NCBI RefSeq assembly: GCF_026626305.1
Contig: NZ_JAPNUE010000001.1
Location: forward strand, 868,001 to 932,000
Reading direction: 5' to 3'
Length of the DNA stretch: 64,000 nucleotides
DNA from: Frigidibacter sp. RF13
GTDB taxonomy: Bacteria; Pseudomonadota; Alphaproteobacteria; Rhodobacterales; Rhodobacteraceae
The translations under genes were made by a program, and so were the position numbers. Every line of letters begins with the position of its first letter. Position 1 is the stretch's first letter. The notes beneath the pieces were generated by a model. It was not told where the DNA came from and made no database searches. It saw only the letters and a program-made list of their open reading frames with translations. This document shows, one piece after another, positions 17,269 through 27,432 of the stretch.

Positions 17269-20200
17269 ATGGCCGATTTCCGCAAGATCCTTGTAGCCAA
17301 CCGCGGCGAGATCGCCATCCGCGTGATGCGGGCCGCGACCGAACTTGGGAAGCGCACCGTGGCGGTTTACGCGGAGGAGGACAAGCTGTCGCTCCACCGG
17401 TTCAAGGCCGACGAAGCCTACCGGATCGGCGAAGGCCTCGGCCCAGTGCAGGCCTACCTGTCGATCGACGAGATCATCCGGGTCGCCAAGGAGTGCGGGG
17501 CGGACGCGATCCATCCGGGTTACGGGCTGCTGAGCGAAAACCCCGATTTCGTCGAGGCTTGCGCGGCAAACGGCATCACCTTCATCGGCCCCAAGGCCGA
17601 AACGATGCGCGCCCTTGGCGACAAGGCGAGCGCCCGGCGCGTCGCCGTGGCCGCCGGCGTGCCGGTTATCCCGGCGACCGAGGTGCTGGGCGACGATATG
17701 GCCGAGATCAAGCGCCAGGCGGCCGAGATCGGCTATCCCCTGATGCTCAAAGCCTCGTGGGGCGGCGGCGGGCGCGGCATGCGGCCGATCCAGTCCGAGG
17801 CGGAACTGGCCGACAAGGTCCGCGAGGGGCGGCGCGAGGCGGAGGCTGCCTTCGGCAACGGCGAGGGCTATCTGGAAAAGATGATCCTGCGCGCCCGCCA
17901 TGTCGAGGTTCAGATCCTCGGCGATCAGATGGGCAATATCTATCACCTTTATGAGCGTGACTGCACCGTCCAGCGCCGCAACCAGAAGGTCGTCGAACGG
18001 GCGCCTGCGCCCTACCTGTCCGACGATCAGCGCGCCGAGATCTGTGAACTCGGCCGCCGCATCTGCGCGCATGTGAACTACGAATGCGCGGGCACGGTCG
18101 AATTCCTGATGGATATGGACACGGGGAAATTCTACTTCATCGAAGTGAACCCCCGCGTCCAGGTCGAGCATACCGTCACCGAACAGGTGACCGGGATCGA
18201 CATTGTCCAGGCCCAGATCAAGATCGCCGAGGGCAAGAGCCTCGCCGAGGCGACCGGGGTCGCGAGCCAGACCGATGTGCGGCTGAACGGCCATGCGATC
18301 CAGTGCCGGGTCACGACCGAAGACCCCTTGAACAATTTCATCCCCGACTATGGCCGCATCACTGCCTACCGTTCGGCCACCGGCGCCGGCATCCGGCTCG
18401 ACGGCGGCACCGCCTATTCGGGCGCGGTCATCACCCGCTATTACGATTCGCTTCTGGTGAAGGTCACCGCCTGGGCGCAGACCCCCGAACAGTCGGTCTC
18501 GCGGATGAAGCGCGCGCTGGCTGAGTTCCGCATCCGGGGCGTCGCCACCAATATCGCCTTCGTCGAGAACCTGCTGCGCCACCCGACGTTCCTCACGAAC
18601 GCAGCAACCACCAAGTTCATCGACACGACGCCTGACCTTTTCGCCTTCAAGAAACGGCGCGACCGGGCGACGAAGATCCTCATCTACATCGCCGACATCA
18701 CAGTGAACGGTCATCCCGAAACCGCCGGCCGGGCAAAACCCCCGGCCGAGGCGCGCGCGCCGCGTGCCCCGAGGCCTGTGGTGGCGCCTGCGCCCGGCAG
18801 CCGCACCCTGCTGGAGGAAAAAGGCCCGCAGGCGGTCGCTGACTGGATGGCGTCCGAGAAGAAGCTGTTGATCACCGACACGACGATGCGCGATGGCCAT
18901 CAGTCGCTCTTGGCGACCCGCATGCGCTCGATCGACATGATCCGCGTTGCGCCCGCCTATGCCGCGAACCTGCCCGGTCTTTTCAGCGTCGAATGCTGGG
19001 GCGGTGCGACCTTCGACGTGGCCTACCGCTTCTTGCAGGAATGCCCCTGGCAGCGGCTGCGCGACTTGCGCAAGGCGATGCCGAACCTGATGACGCAGAT
19101 GCTGCTGCGCGCGTCGAACGGCGTGGGGTACACGAACTACCCGGACAATGTAGTTCGATTTTTCGTAAAACAGGCGGCTGAAACCGGCATCGACGTCTTT
19201 CGCGTGTTCGATTCTCTCAACTGGGTTGAGAACATGCGCGTCGCCATGGACGCGGTCGTGGAGCAGGAAAAGGTCTGCGAAGGTACGATCTGCTATACCG
19301 GCGACATCCTGAACCCCGACCGGGCAAAATACGACCTGAATTACTATGTCACCATGGGCAAGGCGCTGAAGGCGGCCGGTGCCCATGTCCTTGGCCTGAA
19401 GGATATGGCGGGTCTCCTGAAGCCCGCCGCGGCCCGTGTGCTGGTCAAGGCGCTGAAGGAAGAGGTCGGCCTGCCGATCCATTTCCACACGCATGACACG
19501 TCCGGCATTGCAGGCGCGACGATCCTTGCCGCCGCCGACGCTGGCGTCGATGCCGTGGATGCGGCGATGGACGCTTTCTCGGGCGGGACCTCGCAGCCCT
19601 GCCTTGGCTCGATCGTCGAGGCGCTCGCCCATACCGACCGCGATACCGGCCTCGATATCGCCGAGATCCGGCGGATCTCCAATTACTGGGAAGCGGTCCG
19701 TCATCAGTATCGGGCGTTCGAATCCGGTCTCGAAGCGCCCGCGTCCGAGGTCTATCTGCACGAAATGCCGGGTGGCCAGTTCACCAACCTCAAGGCGCAG
19801 GCGCGTTCTCTCGGGCTGGAAGAACGCTGGCACGAGGTGGCGCAGGCCTATGCCGACGCCAACCAGATGTTCGGCGATATTGTGAAGGTGACGCCCTCGT
19901 CGAAGGTTGTGGGCGACATGGCGCTGATGATGGTGGCGCAGGGCTTGACGCGGGCGCAGGTCGAGGATCCGGCGGTCGATGTGGCCTTCCCGGACTCAGT
20001 TGCCGACATGCTGAAGGGCAATCTCGGCCAGCCCCCGGGTGGTTGGCCCGAAGGGATCGTCCGCAAGGTGTTGAAGGATGAGAAACCTTCGACCGAGCGG
20101 CCGGGCAAGAACATGCAGCCGGTGGAACTCGAAACGGTGCGCAACAAGCTGTCCGCCGATCTCGAAGGGTTCAATGTCGATGACGAGGACCTGAACGGCT

Positions 20201-20712
20201 ATCTCATGTATCCCAAGGTCTTCCTCGATTACATGGGCCGCCACCGCCAGTACGGCCCGGTGCGCACCTTGCCGACCCCAACCTTCTTCTACGGCATGCA
20301 GCCGGGCGAGGAGATCTCGGTCGAGATCGACCCCGGCAAGACGCTGGAAATCCGCCTTCAGGCGGTGGGCGAGACCGACGATACCGGCGAGGCCAAGGTC
20401 TTCTTTGAACTGAACGGCCAGCCGCGCGTCATCCGCGTGCCGAACCGCGCGGTGAAGGCCAAGACCGCGAGCCGCCCCAAGGCGCAGGACGGCAACCCGC
20501 TTCATATCGGCGCGCCAATGCCGGGCGTGGTGGCGAGCCTGTCGGTCGCCGCGGGGCAGAAAGTGGCGGCGGGCGACCTCCTCTTGACCATCGAGGCTAT
20601 GAAGATGGAAACCGGTATCCATGCCGAGCGCGCGGGCCTTGTCCGCGCGGTCCATGTTGTGGCCGGCGCCCAGATCGACGCGAAGGACCTGCTGATCGAG
20701 TTCGCCGACTGA
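17269..20712 (+). CDS. pyc: Pyruvate carboxylase
   Basis: A single-chain biotin enzyme that makes oxaloacetate from pyruvate, bicarbonate and ATP. The 1,147-residue protein has all domains in order: biotin carboxylase (about 1-450; ILVANRGEIAIR, GGGGRGM, FIEVNPRVQVEHTVTE), carboxyltransferase (about 540-800; DTTMRDGHQS, GLKDMAG, HFHTHDTSG), the tetramerisation region, and a C-terminal biotinyl domain with the acceptor lysine in EAMKMET. AGGGAG precedes the ATG. A hairpin follows the stop. Confidence 0.97.
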   Translation: MADFRKILVANRGEIAIRVMRAATELGKRTVAVYAEEDKLSLHRFKADEAYRIGEGLGPVQAYLSIDEIIRVAKECGADAIHPGYGLLSENPDFVEACAANGITFIGPKAETMRALGDKASARRVAVAAGVPVIPATEVLGDDMAEIKRQAAEIGYPLMLKASWGGGGRGMRPIQSEAELADKVREGRREAEAAFGNGEGYLEKMILRARHVEVQILGDQMGNIYHLYERDCTVQRRNQKVVERAPAPYLSDDQRAEICELGRRICAHVNYECAGTVEFLMDMDTGKFYFIEVNPRVQVEHTVTEQVTGIDIVQAQIKIAEGKSLAEATGVASQTDVRLNGHAIQCRVTTEDPLNNFIPDYGRITAYRSATGAGIRLDGGTAYSGAVITRYYDSLLVKVTAWAQTPEQSVSRMKRALAEFRIRGVATNIAFVENLLRHPTFLTNAATTKFIDTTPDLFAFKKRRDRATKILIYIADITVNGHPETAGRAKPPAEARAPRAPRPVVAPAPGSRTLLEEKGPQAVADWMASEKKLLITDTTMRDGHQSLLATRMRSIDMIRVAPAYAANLPGLFSVECWGGATFDVAYRFLQECPWQRLRDLRKAMPNLMTQMLLRASNGVGYTNYPDNVVRFFVKQAAETGIDVFRVFDSLNWVENMRVAMDAVVEQEKVCEGTICYTGDILNPDRAKYDLNYYVTMGKALKAAGAHVLGLKDMAGLLKPAAARVLVKALKEEVGLPIHFHTHDTSGIAGATILAAADAGVDAVDAAMDAFSGGTSQPCLGSIVEALAHTDRDTGLDIAEIRRISNYWEAVRHQYRAFESGLEAPASEVYLHEMPGGQFTNLKAQARSLGLEERWHEVAQAYADANQMFGDIVKVTPSSKVVGDMALMMVAQGLTRAQVEDPAVDVAFPDSVADMLKGNLGQPPGGWPEGIVRKVLKDEKPSTERPGKNMQPVELETVRNKLSADLEGFNVDDEDLNGYLMYPKVFLDYMGRHRQYGPVRTLPTPTFFYGMQPGEEISVEIDPGKTLEIRLQAVGETDDTGEAKVFFELNGQPRVIRVPNRAVKAKTASRPKAQDGNPLHIGAPMPGVVASLSVAAGQKVAAGDLLLTIEAMKMETGIHAERAGLVRAVHVVAGAQIDAKDLLIEFAD

Positions 20713-20723
20713 GCCTCGCGTTA

Positions 20724-20748
20724 GGCCGCCCTGAATTCACGGGCGGCC
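20724..20748. terminator. Shared hairpin between convergent pyc and thiolase genes
   Basis: GGCCGCCC (20724-20731) and GGGCGGCC (20741-20748) form a perfect 8-bp stem with a 9-nt loop; the thiolase stop codon lies in the loop. There is no T-run, so it may act only as a partial or rho-assisted terminator for either side. Confidence 0.4.
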
Positions 20749-21939
20749 GATCACCATCGCCACGCCTTGACCGACGCCGACGCAAAGCGTGACCAATGCA
20801 TAACGCCCACTCCGGCGCTCAAGCTCCCGCGCCGCGGTTCCTGCCAGGCGCGCGCCGCTCATGCCCAGAGGATGACCCATCGCGATAGCCCCGCCGTTCG
20901 GGTTCACGCGCGGGTCGTCGTCGGCAAGGCCCAGGCCGCGCAGGCAAGCCAGGACCTGAACCGCGAAAGCCTCGTTAATCTCGATAAGGTCGAGGTCGGA
21001 AAGCCCGATCCCCGCGAGCGCCAGCGCCCGCCGGCTGGCTTCGACCGGGCCGATGCCCATGATGCGGGGCGGCACGCCGACCGAGGCTGCCGTCATCACC
21101 CGGGCGCGCGGCGAAAGCCCGAGCCTCGCCACCTGTTCTGCCGAGGCCAGGATCATCGCCGCCGCCCCGTCATTCACGCCCGAGGCATTGCCGGCCGTCA
21201 CGCTCTTATCTGGCCCGTTGATCCCCTTGAGGCGGGAGAGACCTTCCAATGTCGTTTCCGACCGGGGATGTTCGTCCTGGTCGACAAGCGTGACCGCCCC
21301 TTTCCGGCCCGGCAATTCGACAACAAGCCGTTCTTCCGCATAGAATCCAGCGGCATTGGCGGCGGCGAACCGTTCCTGTGAACGCAGGGCGAAAGCATCC
21401 TGATCGGCGCGCGCTATGCCGAAATCGGCTGCCAGATTGTCGGCGGTCTCAGGCATCGATTCCACGCCGTACTCCGCCGCCATCCGGGGATTGACGAAGC
21501 GCCAGCCGATGGTCGTGTCATGCACTTCCGTCTGGCGGCTGAAGGCGCCGCTGGCCTTGGGCATCACGAAGGGCGCGCGGCTCATGCCCTCGACGCCGCC
21601 CGCGATCACCAGGCCCTTCTCGCCCAGCCGGATCGAGCGTGCCCCGGCAATCACTGCATCCAGCCCCGAGGCGCAGAGACGATTCACCGTATAGGCGGGC
21701 ACCTCCGGCCCGAGCCCGGCCAGAAGCGACGCCATGCGCGCCACGTTGCGGTTGTCCTCGCCCGCCTGATTGGCGCAGCCGAGGACGACTTCTTCCACCT
21801 GATCCGGCCCGAGCGAAGGATTGCGCTCAAGCAGCGCGCGCAGGGTCAGCGCCGCCAGATCGTCTGTCCGGACTGAAGAGAGGGCGCCACCATAGCGCCC
21901 GATCGGGGTCCTTACGAAATCGCAGATGAAACAGTCCAT
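20737..21939 (-). CDS. Thiolase of the PcaF/PaaJ type (beta-ketoadipyl-CoA thiolase)
   Basis: A 400-residue thiolase that very closely follows the PcaF/PaaJ pattern: RTPIGRYGGALSSVR near the start, GCANQAGEDNRNVARMA, the active cysteine in NRLCASGLDA, FSRQ..DTTIGWRFVNP, the histidine in GGAIAMGHPLGMSGAR and the second cysteine in LCVGVGQG. That group cleaves 3-oxoadipyl-CoA to succinyl-CoA and acetyl-CoA at the end of aromatic (beta-ketoadipate or phenylacetate) catabolism. It lies 9 bp after livF and appears to be the last gene of the ABC uptake operon, which suggests that the imported compound is broken down through this step. Assigning PcaF rather than PaaJ is not possible from sequence alone. 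Confidence 0.88.
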   Translation of the reverse strand: MDCFICDFVRTPIGRYGGALSSVRTDDLAALTLRALLERNPSLGPDQVEEVVLGCANQAGEDNRNVARMASLLAGLGPEVPAYTVNRLCASGLDAVIAGARSIRLGEKGLVIAGGVEGMSRAPFVMPKASGAFSRQTEVHDTTIGWRFVNPRMAAEYGVESMPETADNLAADFGIARADQDAFALRSQERFAAANAAGFYAEERLVVELPGRKGAVTLVDQDEHPRSETTLEGLSRLKGINGPDKSVTAGNASGVNDGAAAMILASAEQVARLGLSPRARVMTAASVGVPPRIMGIGPVEASRRALALAGIGLSDLDLIEINEAFAVQVLACLRGLGLADDDPRVNPNGGAIAMGHPLGMSGARLAGTAARELERRSGRYALVTLCVGVGQGVAMVIGRP

Positions 21940-21948
21940 TCCCGCTCC

Positions 21949-22631
<683 letters not shown>

Positions 22632-22635
<4 letters not shown>

Positions 22636-23381
22636 GCCCCTTCCCCCAGATAGGCTTCGCGCACCACATCGCTCTGGCGAATATCCGCAACCGTTCCGGT
22701 GGCGATGACCTTGCCATAGACGAGAACGCTGATCCGGTCAGCAAGTGCAAAGACCGCGTCCATGTCATGCTCCACCAGAAGGATCGGCGCCTCCGTCCGC
22801 AGACCGTCGAGAAACCCTGTCAGCCGCTTCGATCCGCCGGCGCCGAGGCCCGCCATCGGCTCGTCCATGACAAAGGCGCGTGGGCGAAGGGTCAGCGCCA
22901 CCGCCACCTCCAGCTGGCGGCGCTGGCCGTGGCTGAGTTCGGCAGTGCGGGTTGCAGCATGGTCGGAGAGCCCCACCCGCTCCAGAGCCGCTTCGGCCGT
23001 TTCGCGAAGGCCTCGGTCCGATAGGACCGGCACGAAGAACCGCCAGGGTCGACCCCGGGCGCCGAGCGCGCCGAGCATCACGTTCTGCAGCACCGTATGA
23101 TCCATCGCCAGAGCGGAGATCTGGAAGGTCCGCGCAAGCCCCCGCCGGGCACGGGCACGAACGGACAGCGCGGTCACATCGGCCCCCGCGAAGCGCACGT
23201 CACCGCTATCGGGGCGCAGCGCGCCACAGATCTGGGCGATCAGCGTCGATTTGCCCGCGCCGTTCGGGCCGATGATCGCATGGATCTCGCCGGGGCGAAG
23301 GTCGATCGACACATCCTCGCTCGCCCTCAGCGCGCCGAAGCTCTTGGTCAGGCCTTTGGTTTCAAGGACGGGTTCAGCCAT
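22632..23381 (-). CDS. Branched-chain-type ABC transporter ATPase, LivG-like
   Basis: A 249-residue LivG-class ATPase. Walker A GPNGAGKSTL, the signature ELSHGQRRQLEVAVAL and Walker B AFVMDEPMAGLG are intact, followed by the switch LLVEHDMDAVF. The C-terminal extension GKVIATGTVADI with VREAYLGEGA is typical of LivG. It overlaps the permease gene upstream by 8 bp and livF downstream by 4 bp. Confidence 0.93.
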
Positions 23382-24354
23382 GCGCCTTCTCCCGCCCCGC
23401 GATCAGGCCGATCAGACCGCCCCGGGCGAAGAGGACGATCAAGAGGAGGAGCACGCCAAATGCGATCTGCCAGTATTCGCTGATGCCCCCCAAGAGATGT
23501 TCCAGGAGCACGAAGACCACGGCGCCCACGACCGGCCCCATCAGCCGCCCGACGCCGCCGATAATGACAAAGACCATGATCTCGCCGCTGGTGTGCCAGC
23601 TGAACATCGTCGGGCTGACGAAGCGGTTGAGGTCAGCGAACAGCGCCCCGGCGAGGCCGGTAAGCGCGGCCGACAGAACGAAGGCCACCAGTTTAAGCCG
23701 CTGTGGATCGAGACCCACCGCGGCGACCCGCGCGGGCACCTGGCGCGCTGCCGCCAGCGCCAGCCCAAAGGGCGAGCGTGCCAGCCGGTCGCTGAGGAGA
23801 AGCGCCAGCAGAAGGACCGCCGCCACAACCCCGTAGAACTGGATCGGCACCAGCGTATTCACCCCGGGAAAGCGGTTTCGCACATAGATCGACAGCCCGT
23901 CCTCGCCGCCATAGGTCGGCCAGGAGAGCGCGAAGAAATAGAACATCTGGCCGAAGGCAAGCGTGATCATGATGAAATAGACGCCCGAAGTCCTGAGCGA
24001 CAGGGCACCGATCATCAGGGCGGCGAGCGCGGCGAACATGGCCGCAACCAGCCAGATCAGCGGCATTAGGTTCGTGCCCGGAAGGCCGAGGCTTTCGATC
24101 ACGGGCGTGTATGTCTGGGCATGATAGGCGAGGATACCCATCGCATAACCGCCGATCCCGAAGAAGACCGCATGCCCAAGGCTGACGAGCCCGCCCTGCC
24201 CCAGTGCGATATTCAAACCAACACCTGCAAGCGCCAGCACCGCCGCACGTGTGGCGAGCGTCACCCAATAGGTCTCTCCCATCAAATGCGCCGCGAGCGG
24301 CAGGAGAACGAGGGCGAGAACGACTGCCAGGTTGACCAGATGCTCGCGGCTCAT
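23374..24354 (-). CDS. Branched-chain-type ABC transporter permease, LivM-like
   Basis: A 326-residue inner-membrane permease with 9-10 hydrophobic segments. The motif GGLVSLGHAVFFGIGGYA is the hallmark of LivM proteins, and TGLAGALFADLNRFVSP and IGGVGRLMGPVVGA are other conserved loops. It overlaps its neighbours in the operon by 4-8 bp. Confidence 0.92.
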   Translation of the reverse strand: MSREHLVNLAVVLALVLLPLAAHLMGETYWVTLATRAAVLALAGVGLNIALGQGGLVSLGHAVFFGIGGYAMGILAYHAQTYTPVIESLGLPGTNLMPLIWLVAAMFAALAALMIGALSLRTSGVYFIMITLAFGQMFYFFALSWPTYGGEDGLSIYVRNRFPGVNTLVPIQFYGVVAAVLLLALLLSDRLARSPFGLALAAARQVPARVAAVGLDPQRLKLVAFVLSAALTGLAGALFADLNRFVSPTMFSWHTSGEIMVFVIIGGVGRLMGPVVGAVVFVLLEHLLGGISEYWQIAFGVLLLLIVLFARGGLIGLIAGREKAHG

Positions 24355-25280
24355 GCCCGGCCTCCGAAGAGGCCAGTCGGCCGCCAGATCAGGATCGCGC
24401 CCATCAGGATATAGATCGCCATCGAGGCAAGCGAGGCGCCCACTGCCTTGGCGCTGGCCGGATCGGTCACCAGCTTCAGCGCCTCGGGCAGGAAGACGCC
24501 GCCGAGCGTGTCGGTCAGCCCGACGAGAAGCGCGCCCAGAAAGGCGCCACGGATCGAGCCAATGCCACCGATCACGATCACCACGAAGGCGAGGATCAGG
24601 ACCGGCTCGCCCATGCCGACCTGCACGGACTGGATGGCGCCAACGAGCGCGCCCGCGAGACCTGCAAGCGCCGCGCCGAGCGCGAAGATCAGCGTATAAA
24701 GCCTTGAAATGTCAATACCAAGGGCCGCGGTCATTTCCCGGTCGTTCTCGCCCGCGCGGATGCGGATCCCGATGCGTGTGCGAGTGATCATCAGGTCGAG
24801 CCCGAGTGCGATCAGCAGCCCCGCCCCGATCAGGACCAGCCGATAGAGCGGATAATCGATCCCGCCCGGCAACCGGACCGGTCCTGACAGGGTGGACGGA
24901 ATGTCGAGATAGAGCGGGAAGGACCCGAACGCCCAGCGCGTGCCTTCGGAAAAGATGAGGATCAGCGCGAAGGTCGCCAGCACCTGATCGAGATGGTCGC
25001 GGTCATAAAGGCGGCGGATGATCGCCACCTCGACGACCACTCCCGCCACCGCCGCCGCCGCGAGTGCCGCGAGAAGCGCCAGCAGGAACGATCCGGTCGC
25101 CGCCGCCACCGCCGCCGCCGCGAAGGCGCCAAGCATGTAGAGCGAACCATGGGCGAGGTTGATCAGCCCCATGACCCCGAAGATCAGCGTCAGGCCTGCG
25201 GCCATGAGAAACAGCATCACGCCGAACTGCAGCCCGTTCAGCACCTGCTCTGCGAGAAGGACAAAGCTCATCATCTGCAT
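24351..25280 (-). CDS. Branched-chain-type ABC transporter permease, LivH-like
   Basis: A permease of about 309 residues with the LivH pattern: NGLQFGVMLFLMAAGLTLIFGVMGLINLAHGS at the N-terminus, RIRAGENDREMTAALGID in the middle and GGIGSIRGAFLGALLVG towards the C-terminus. Three closely spaced ATGs (25280, 25274, 25271) could serve as start; the first is used here. An alanine-rich membrane segment (about residues 45-75) is encoded by GCC-rich DNA. It follows the binding-protein gene after about 50 bp. Confidence 0.9.
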   Translation of the reverse strand: MQMMSFVLLAEQVLNGLQFGVMLFLMAAGLTLIFGVMGLINLAHGSLYMLGAFAAAAVAAATGSFLLALLAALAAAAVAGVVVEVAIIRRLYDRDHLDQVLATFALILIFSEGTRWAFGSFPLYLDIPSTLSGPVRLPGGIDYPLYRLVLIGAGLLIALGLDLMITRTRIGIRIRAGENDREMTAALGIDISRLYTLIFALGAALAGLAGALVGAIQSVQVGMGEPVLILAFVVIVIGGIGSIRGAFLGALLVGLTDTLGGVFLPEALKLVTDPASAKAVGASLASMAIYILMGAILIWRPTGLFGGRA

Positions 25281-25331
25281 CCGACAGCGCCGGCCCCTGC
25301 GCAAGAACCTGCGAAGGGGCCGGCCGCCAGC

Positions 25332-26465
25332 TTACATCTTGCATTCGGCGGCATAAGAATCGCCGTGATCGGTCAGGACGGTGCCGATCGTCTCGTTGGT
25401 GTAGATGTCGCCCTCCTTCACCACCTTGCGGGCATAGACATCCTGCACCGGATGGTGGTTCGGCCCGAAGGCGAATTTGCCGCGAGTGCTCGCGAAATCG
25501 GCGGCCTCGAGCGCTGCCTGGAAGGCGGCCTTGTCCGACGGCTCGGCCTTGGCGAGCGCCGAGAGCATCAGGTTCGCCGTATCGAACCCCTGGCTTGCAT
25601 AGAGCGATGGCAACCGCCCGTAGGCTTCCTGGAAGCTCGCAACAAAGGCCTTGTTCGCCTCGTTGTCGAGGTCCTTCGACCATTGGCTGGTGTTGACAAC
25701 GCCAACTGCCGCATCGCCCACCGCCTGAAGGATGTTCTGATCGAACGAGAAGGCAGGCCCCACGAGCGGGAGGCCGACGCCGCTGTCCGCATATTGCTTG
25801 AGGAACGAAATCCCCATGCCGCCGGGCAGGAAGAAATAGACCGAATCCGCGCCCGAGGCCCGGATCTGTGCGATCTCGGCGGCATAGTCAGTCTGGCCAA
25901 GCTCGGTATAGATCTCGCCCGCGAGCTTGCCGGTGAAGGTCCGCTTGAACCCGGTCAGCGCGTCCTTTCCGGCCGGATAGTTGGGTGCAAGGATGAAAGC
26001 ATTGGCATAGCCCGCGCCATTGGCGTAGGCGCCTGCCGCCTCGTGCAGGGCATCGTTCTGCCAGGCGACGTTGAAATAGAACTTGCTGCAGCCCGCACCC
26101 GCCAGCGCCGATGGCCCAGCGTTCGGCGAGAGATAGAACATCTCTTGCGCCGTCACCGACGGCACCACCGCCATCGCGAGGTTCGACCAGATGATGCCGG
26201 TCATCAGATCGACCTTGTCGGACTGGACCATCTTGTCGGCGAGTTGAACCGCAATCTCGGGCTTTTGCTGGTCATCCTCGACCACCAGCTCGATATCCGA
26301 CCGACCCGATTGCTGGATCGCCAGCATGAAGCCGTCGCGCACATCGATCCCAAGGCCCGCACCACCGCCCGAAAGCGTGGTGATCATGCCCACCTTCACC
26401 TCGGCAGAGGCTGCGCCAGCCAGTGCGGCAAATGCCGCTGTCATGAGAAATCGTCCAAGTTTCAT
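25332..26465 (-). CDS. Periplasmic substrate-binding protein of the liv-type ABC system
   Basis: A 377-residue type I periplasmic binding protein. A signal peptide (MKLGRFLMTAAFAALAGAASA, cleaved before EVKVG) precedes the family start VKVGMITTLSGGGAGLG. It belongs to the subgroup often linked to aromatic acids and other carboxylates rather than to amino acids, which would agree with the thiolase at the end of the operon; this is an inference. The ATG at 26465 has GGGAG 7 nt upstream. It is the first gene of the operon and its promoter region carries a 16-bp palindrome. Confidence 0.88.
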   Translation of the reverse strand: MKLGRFLMTAAFAALAGAASAEVKVGMITTLSGGGAGLGIDVRDGFMLAIQQSGRSDIELVVEDDQQKPEIAVQLADKMVQSDKVDLMTGIIWSNLAMAVVPSVTAQEMFYLSPNAGPSALAGAGCSKFYFNVAWQNDALHEAAGAYANGAGYANAFILAPNYPAGKDALTGFKRTFTGKLAGEIYTELGQTDYAAEIAQIRASGADSVYFFLPGGMGISFLKQYADSGVGLPLVGPAFSFDQNILQAVGDAAVGVVNTSQWSKDLDNEANKAFVASFQEAYGRLPSLYASQGFDTANLMLSALAKAEPSDKAAFQAALEAADFASTRGKFAFGPNHHPVQDVYARKVVKEGDIYTNETIGTVLTDHGDSYAAECKM

Positions 26466-26623
26466 CTTGTTCTCCCTTGTCAACTGTCGGGCGGTCTGCA
26501 CCCGGTCTGCAAGGGGCGCCGCACTCTTTGGAAAGCCTGCGCGAGCCGGGCCCTCTTCCGCAACCCTCTTCGATGCATCGGGGCCTTCGATTCGCCCGAC
26601 CATGATCCGTGCGGCGAGATTTT

Positions 26624-26639
26624 ATTTCAAGCTTGAAAT
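26624..26639. promoter_or_regulatory. 16-bp perfect palindrome, candidate operator of the liv-thiolase operon
   Basis: ATTTCAAGCTTGAAAT is a perfect 16-bp palindrome about 160 bp upstream of the binding-protein start. On the minus strand its right half supplies TTGAAA, which could be a -35 element with GATCAT 17 bp downstream. Palindromes of this size and composition are typical of MarR-family repressors of aromatic catabolism. No such regulator lies beside it. Confidence 0.5.
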
Positions 26640-26749
26640 TTCTTCCCGGACCCATCGTGCCAAAGAGCCGGCCTGTCGATCAGGGGAAACAGTCACCAAA
26701 AACCCTAAGGAAATGAATGAAACAAGAGACTTGAATGAGTTTCTTGCAG

Positions 26750-26786
26750 AACCAAGAAAGAAGGGCGGAGCCGCAGCCCCGCCCTT
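26750..26786 (-). terminator. Intrinsic terminator of efp
   Basis: AAGGGCGG (26761-26768) and CCGCCCTT (26779-26786) pair, and the stem extends inward with two G-T wobbles to about 12 positions. On the minus strand it is followed by CTTTCTTGGTTCT. It lies 23 bp after the efp stop. Confidence 0.75.
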
Positions 26787-26808
26787 ACGAACCCATTCAA
26801 GGCAGCGA

Positions 26809-27378
26809 TTATTCCTTGTCGCGGCCCTGATAGCTGTTGTCGTCAGTGTTGATGATGACGCGGGTGCCGACGTCGATATGGGGCGGAACCATGATCCTGA
26901 GCCCATTCGACGTCATCGCGGGCTTGTAGGAAGACGATGCGGTCTGACCCTTCACCACCGGCTCGGTCTCGGTGATCTCGACCGTGATCTTCTGCGGCAC
27001 TTCCAGCGCGATGGCGACGCCGTCGAAGGTCTTCAGCCAGCAGCGCATGCCTTCCTGCAGATAGACCTTGTTGTCGCCCATCACATCCTCGGTGACGGTC
27101 AGCTGGTCGTAGTTCTCGGGGTTCATGAAATGGAACCCTTCGCCATCCTCATAGAGGAAGTCATATTCGCGCTCATCCACCGTGGCCTTTTCGACCTGAT
27201 CGGTGGTCTTCCAGCGTTCCGACACTTTCACCCCGTCCGAAATGCGGCGCATGTCGACGGACGTCGTCGGCGTGCCCTTGCCGGGATGGAAGTTGGTGGC
27301 GGAGAGAACCGCATAGAGCCTGCCGTCGAGTTCGACGACATTGCCCTTGCGCAGCGAAGAGGCGATGACTTTGACCAT
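26809..27378 (-). CDS. efp: Elongation factor P
   Basis: A 189-residue EF-P, which rescues ribosomes stalled at polyproline stretches. The N-terminal KOW-like domain contains the modification loop HPGKG with the lysine at residue 34, the position beta-lysylated in EpmA-dependent species. Two OB domains follow; the C-terminus has the conserved [20 protein letters not shown] segment. AAGGA is 6 nt before the ATG. The divergent epmA gene 54 bp away encodes the enzyme expected to modify it. Confidence 0.97.
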   Translation of the reverse strand: MVKVIASSLRKGNVVELDGRLYAVLSATNFHPGKGTPTTSVDMRRISDGVKVSERWKTTDQVEKATVDEREYDFLYEDGEGFHFMNPENYDQLTVTEDVMGDNKVYLQEGMRCWLKTFDGVAIALEVPQKITVEITETEPVVKGQTASSSYKPAMTSNGLRIMVPPHIDVGTRVIINTDDNSYQGRDKE

Positions 27379-27432
27379 GGTGTTCCTTGCAGTCGTTCGG
27401 GCCCTTGCGCTATGGCCCGGGCAGCATCTTGA

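Noticed and set aside
17122..19833. A 903-codon open frame antisense to pyruvate carboxylase
   Set aside because: It is a consequence of GC-rich codon bias on the opposite strand; the sense frame encodes a complete, motif-verified pyruvate carboxylase and the antisense product has no recognisable domain.
25040..25130. GCC-rich repeated stretch in the LivH-like gene
   Set aside because: It encodes an alanine-rich membrane helix in a normal permease; it is codon-level repetition, not a separate repeat element.
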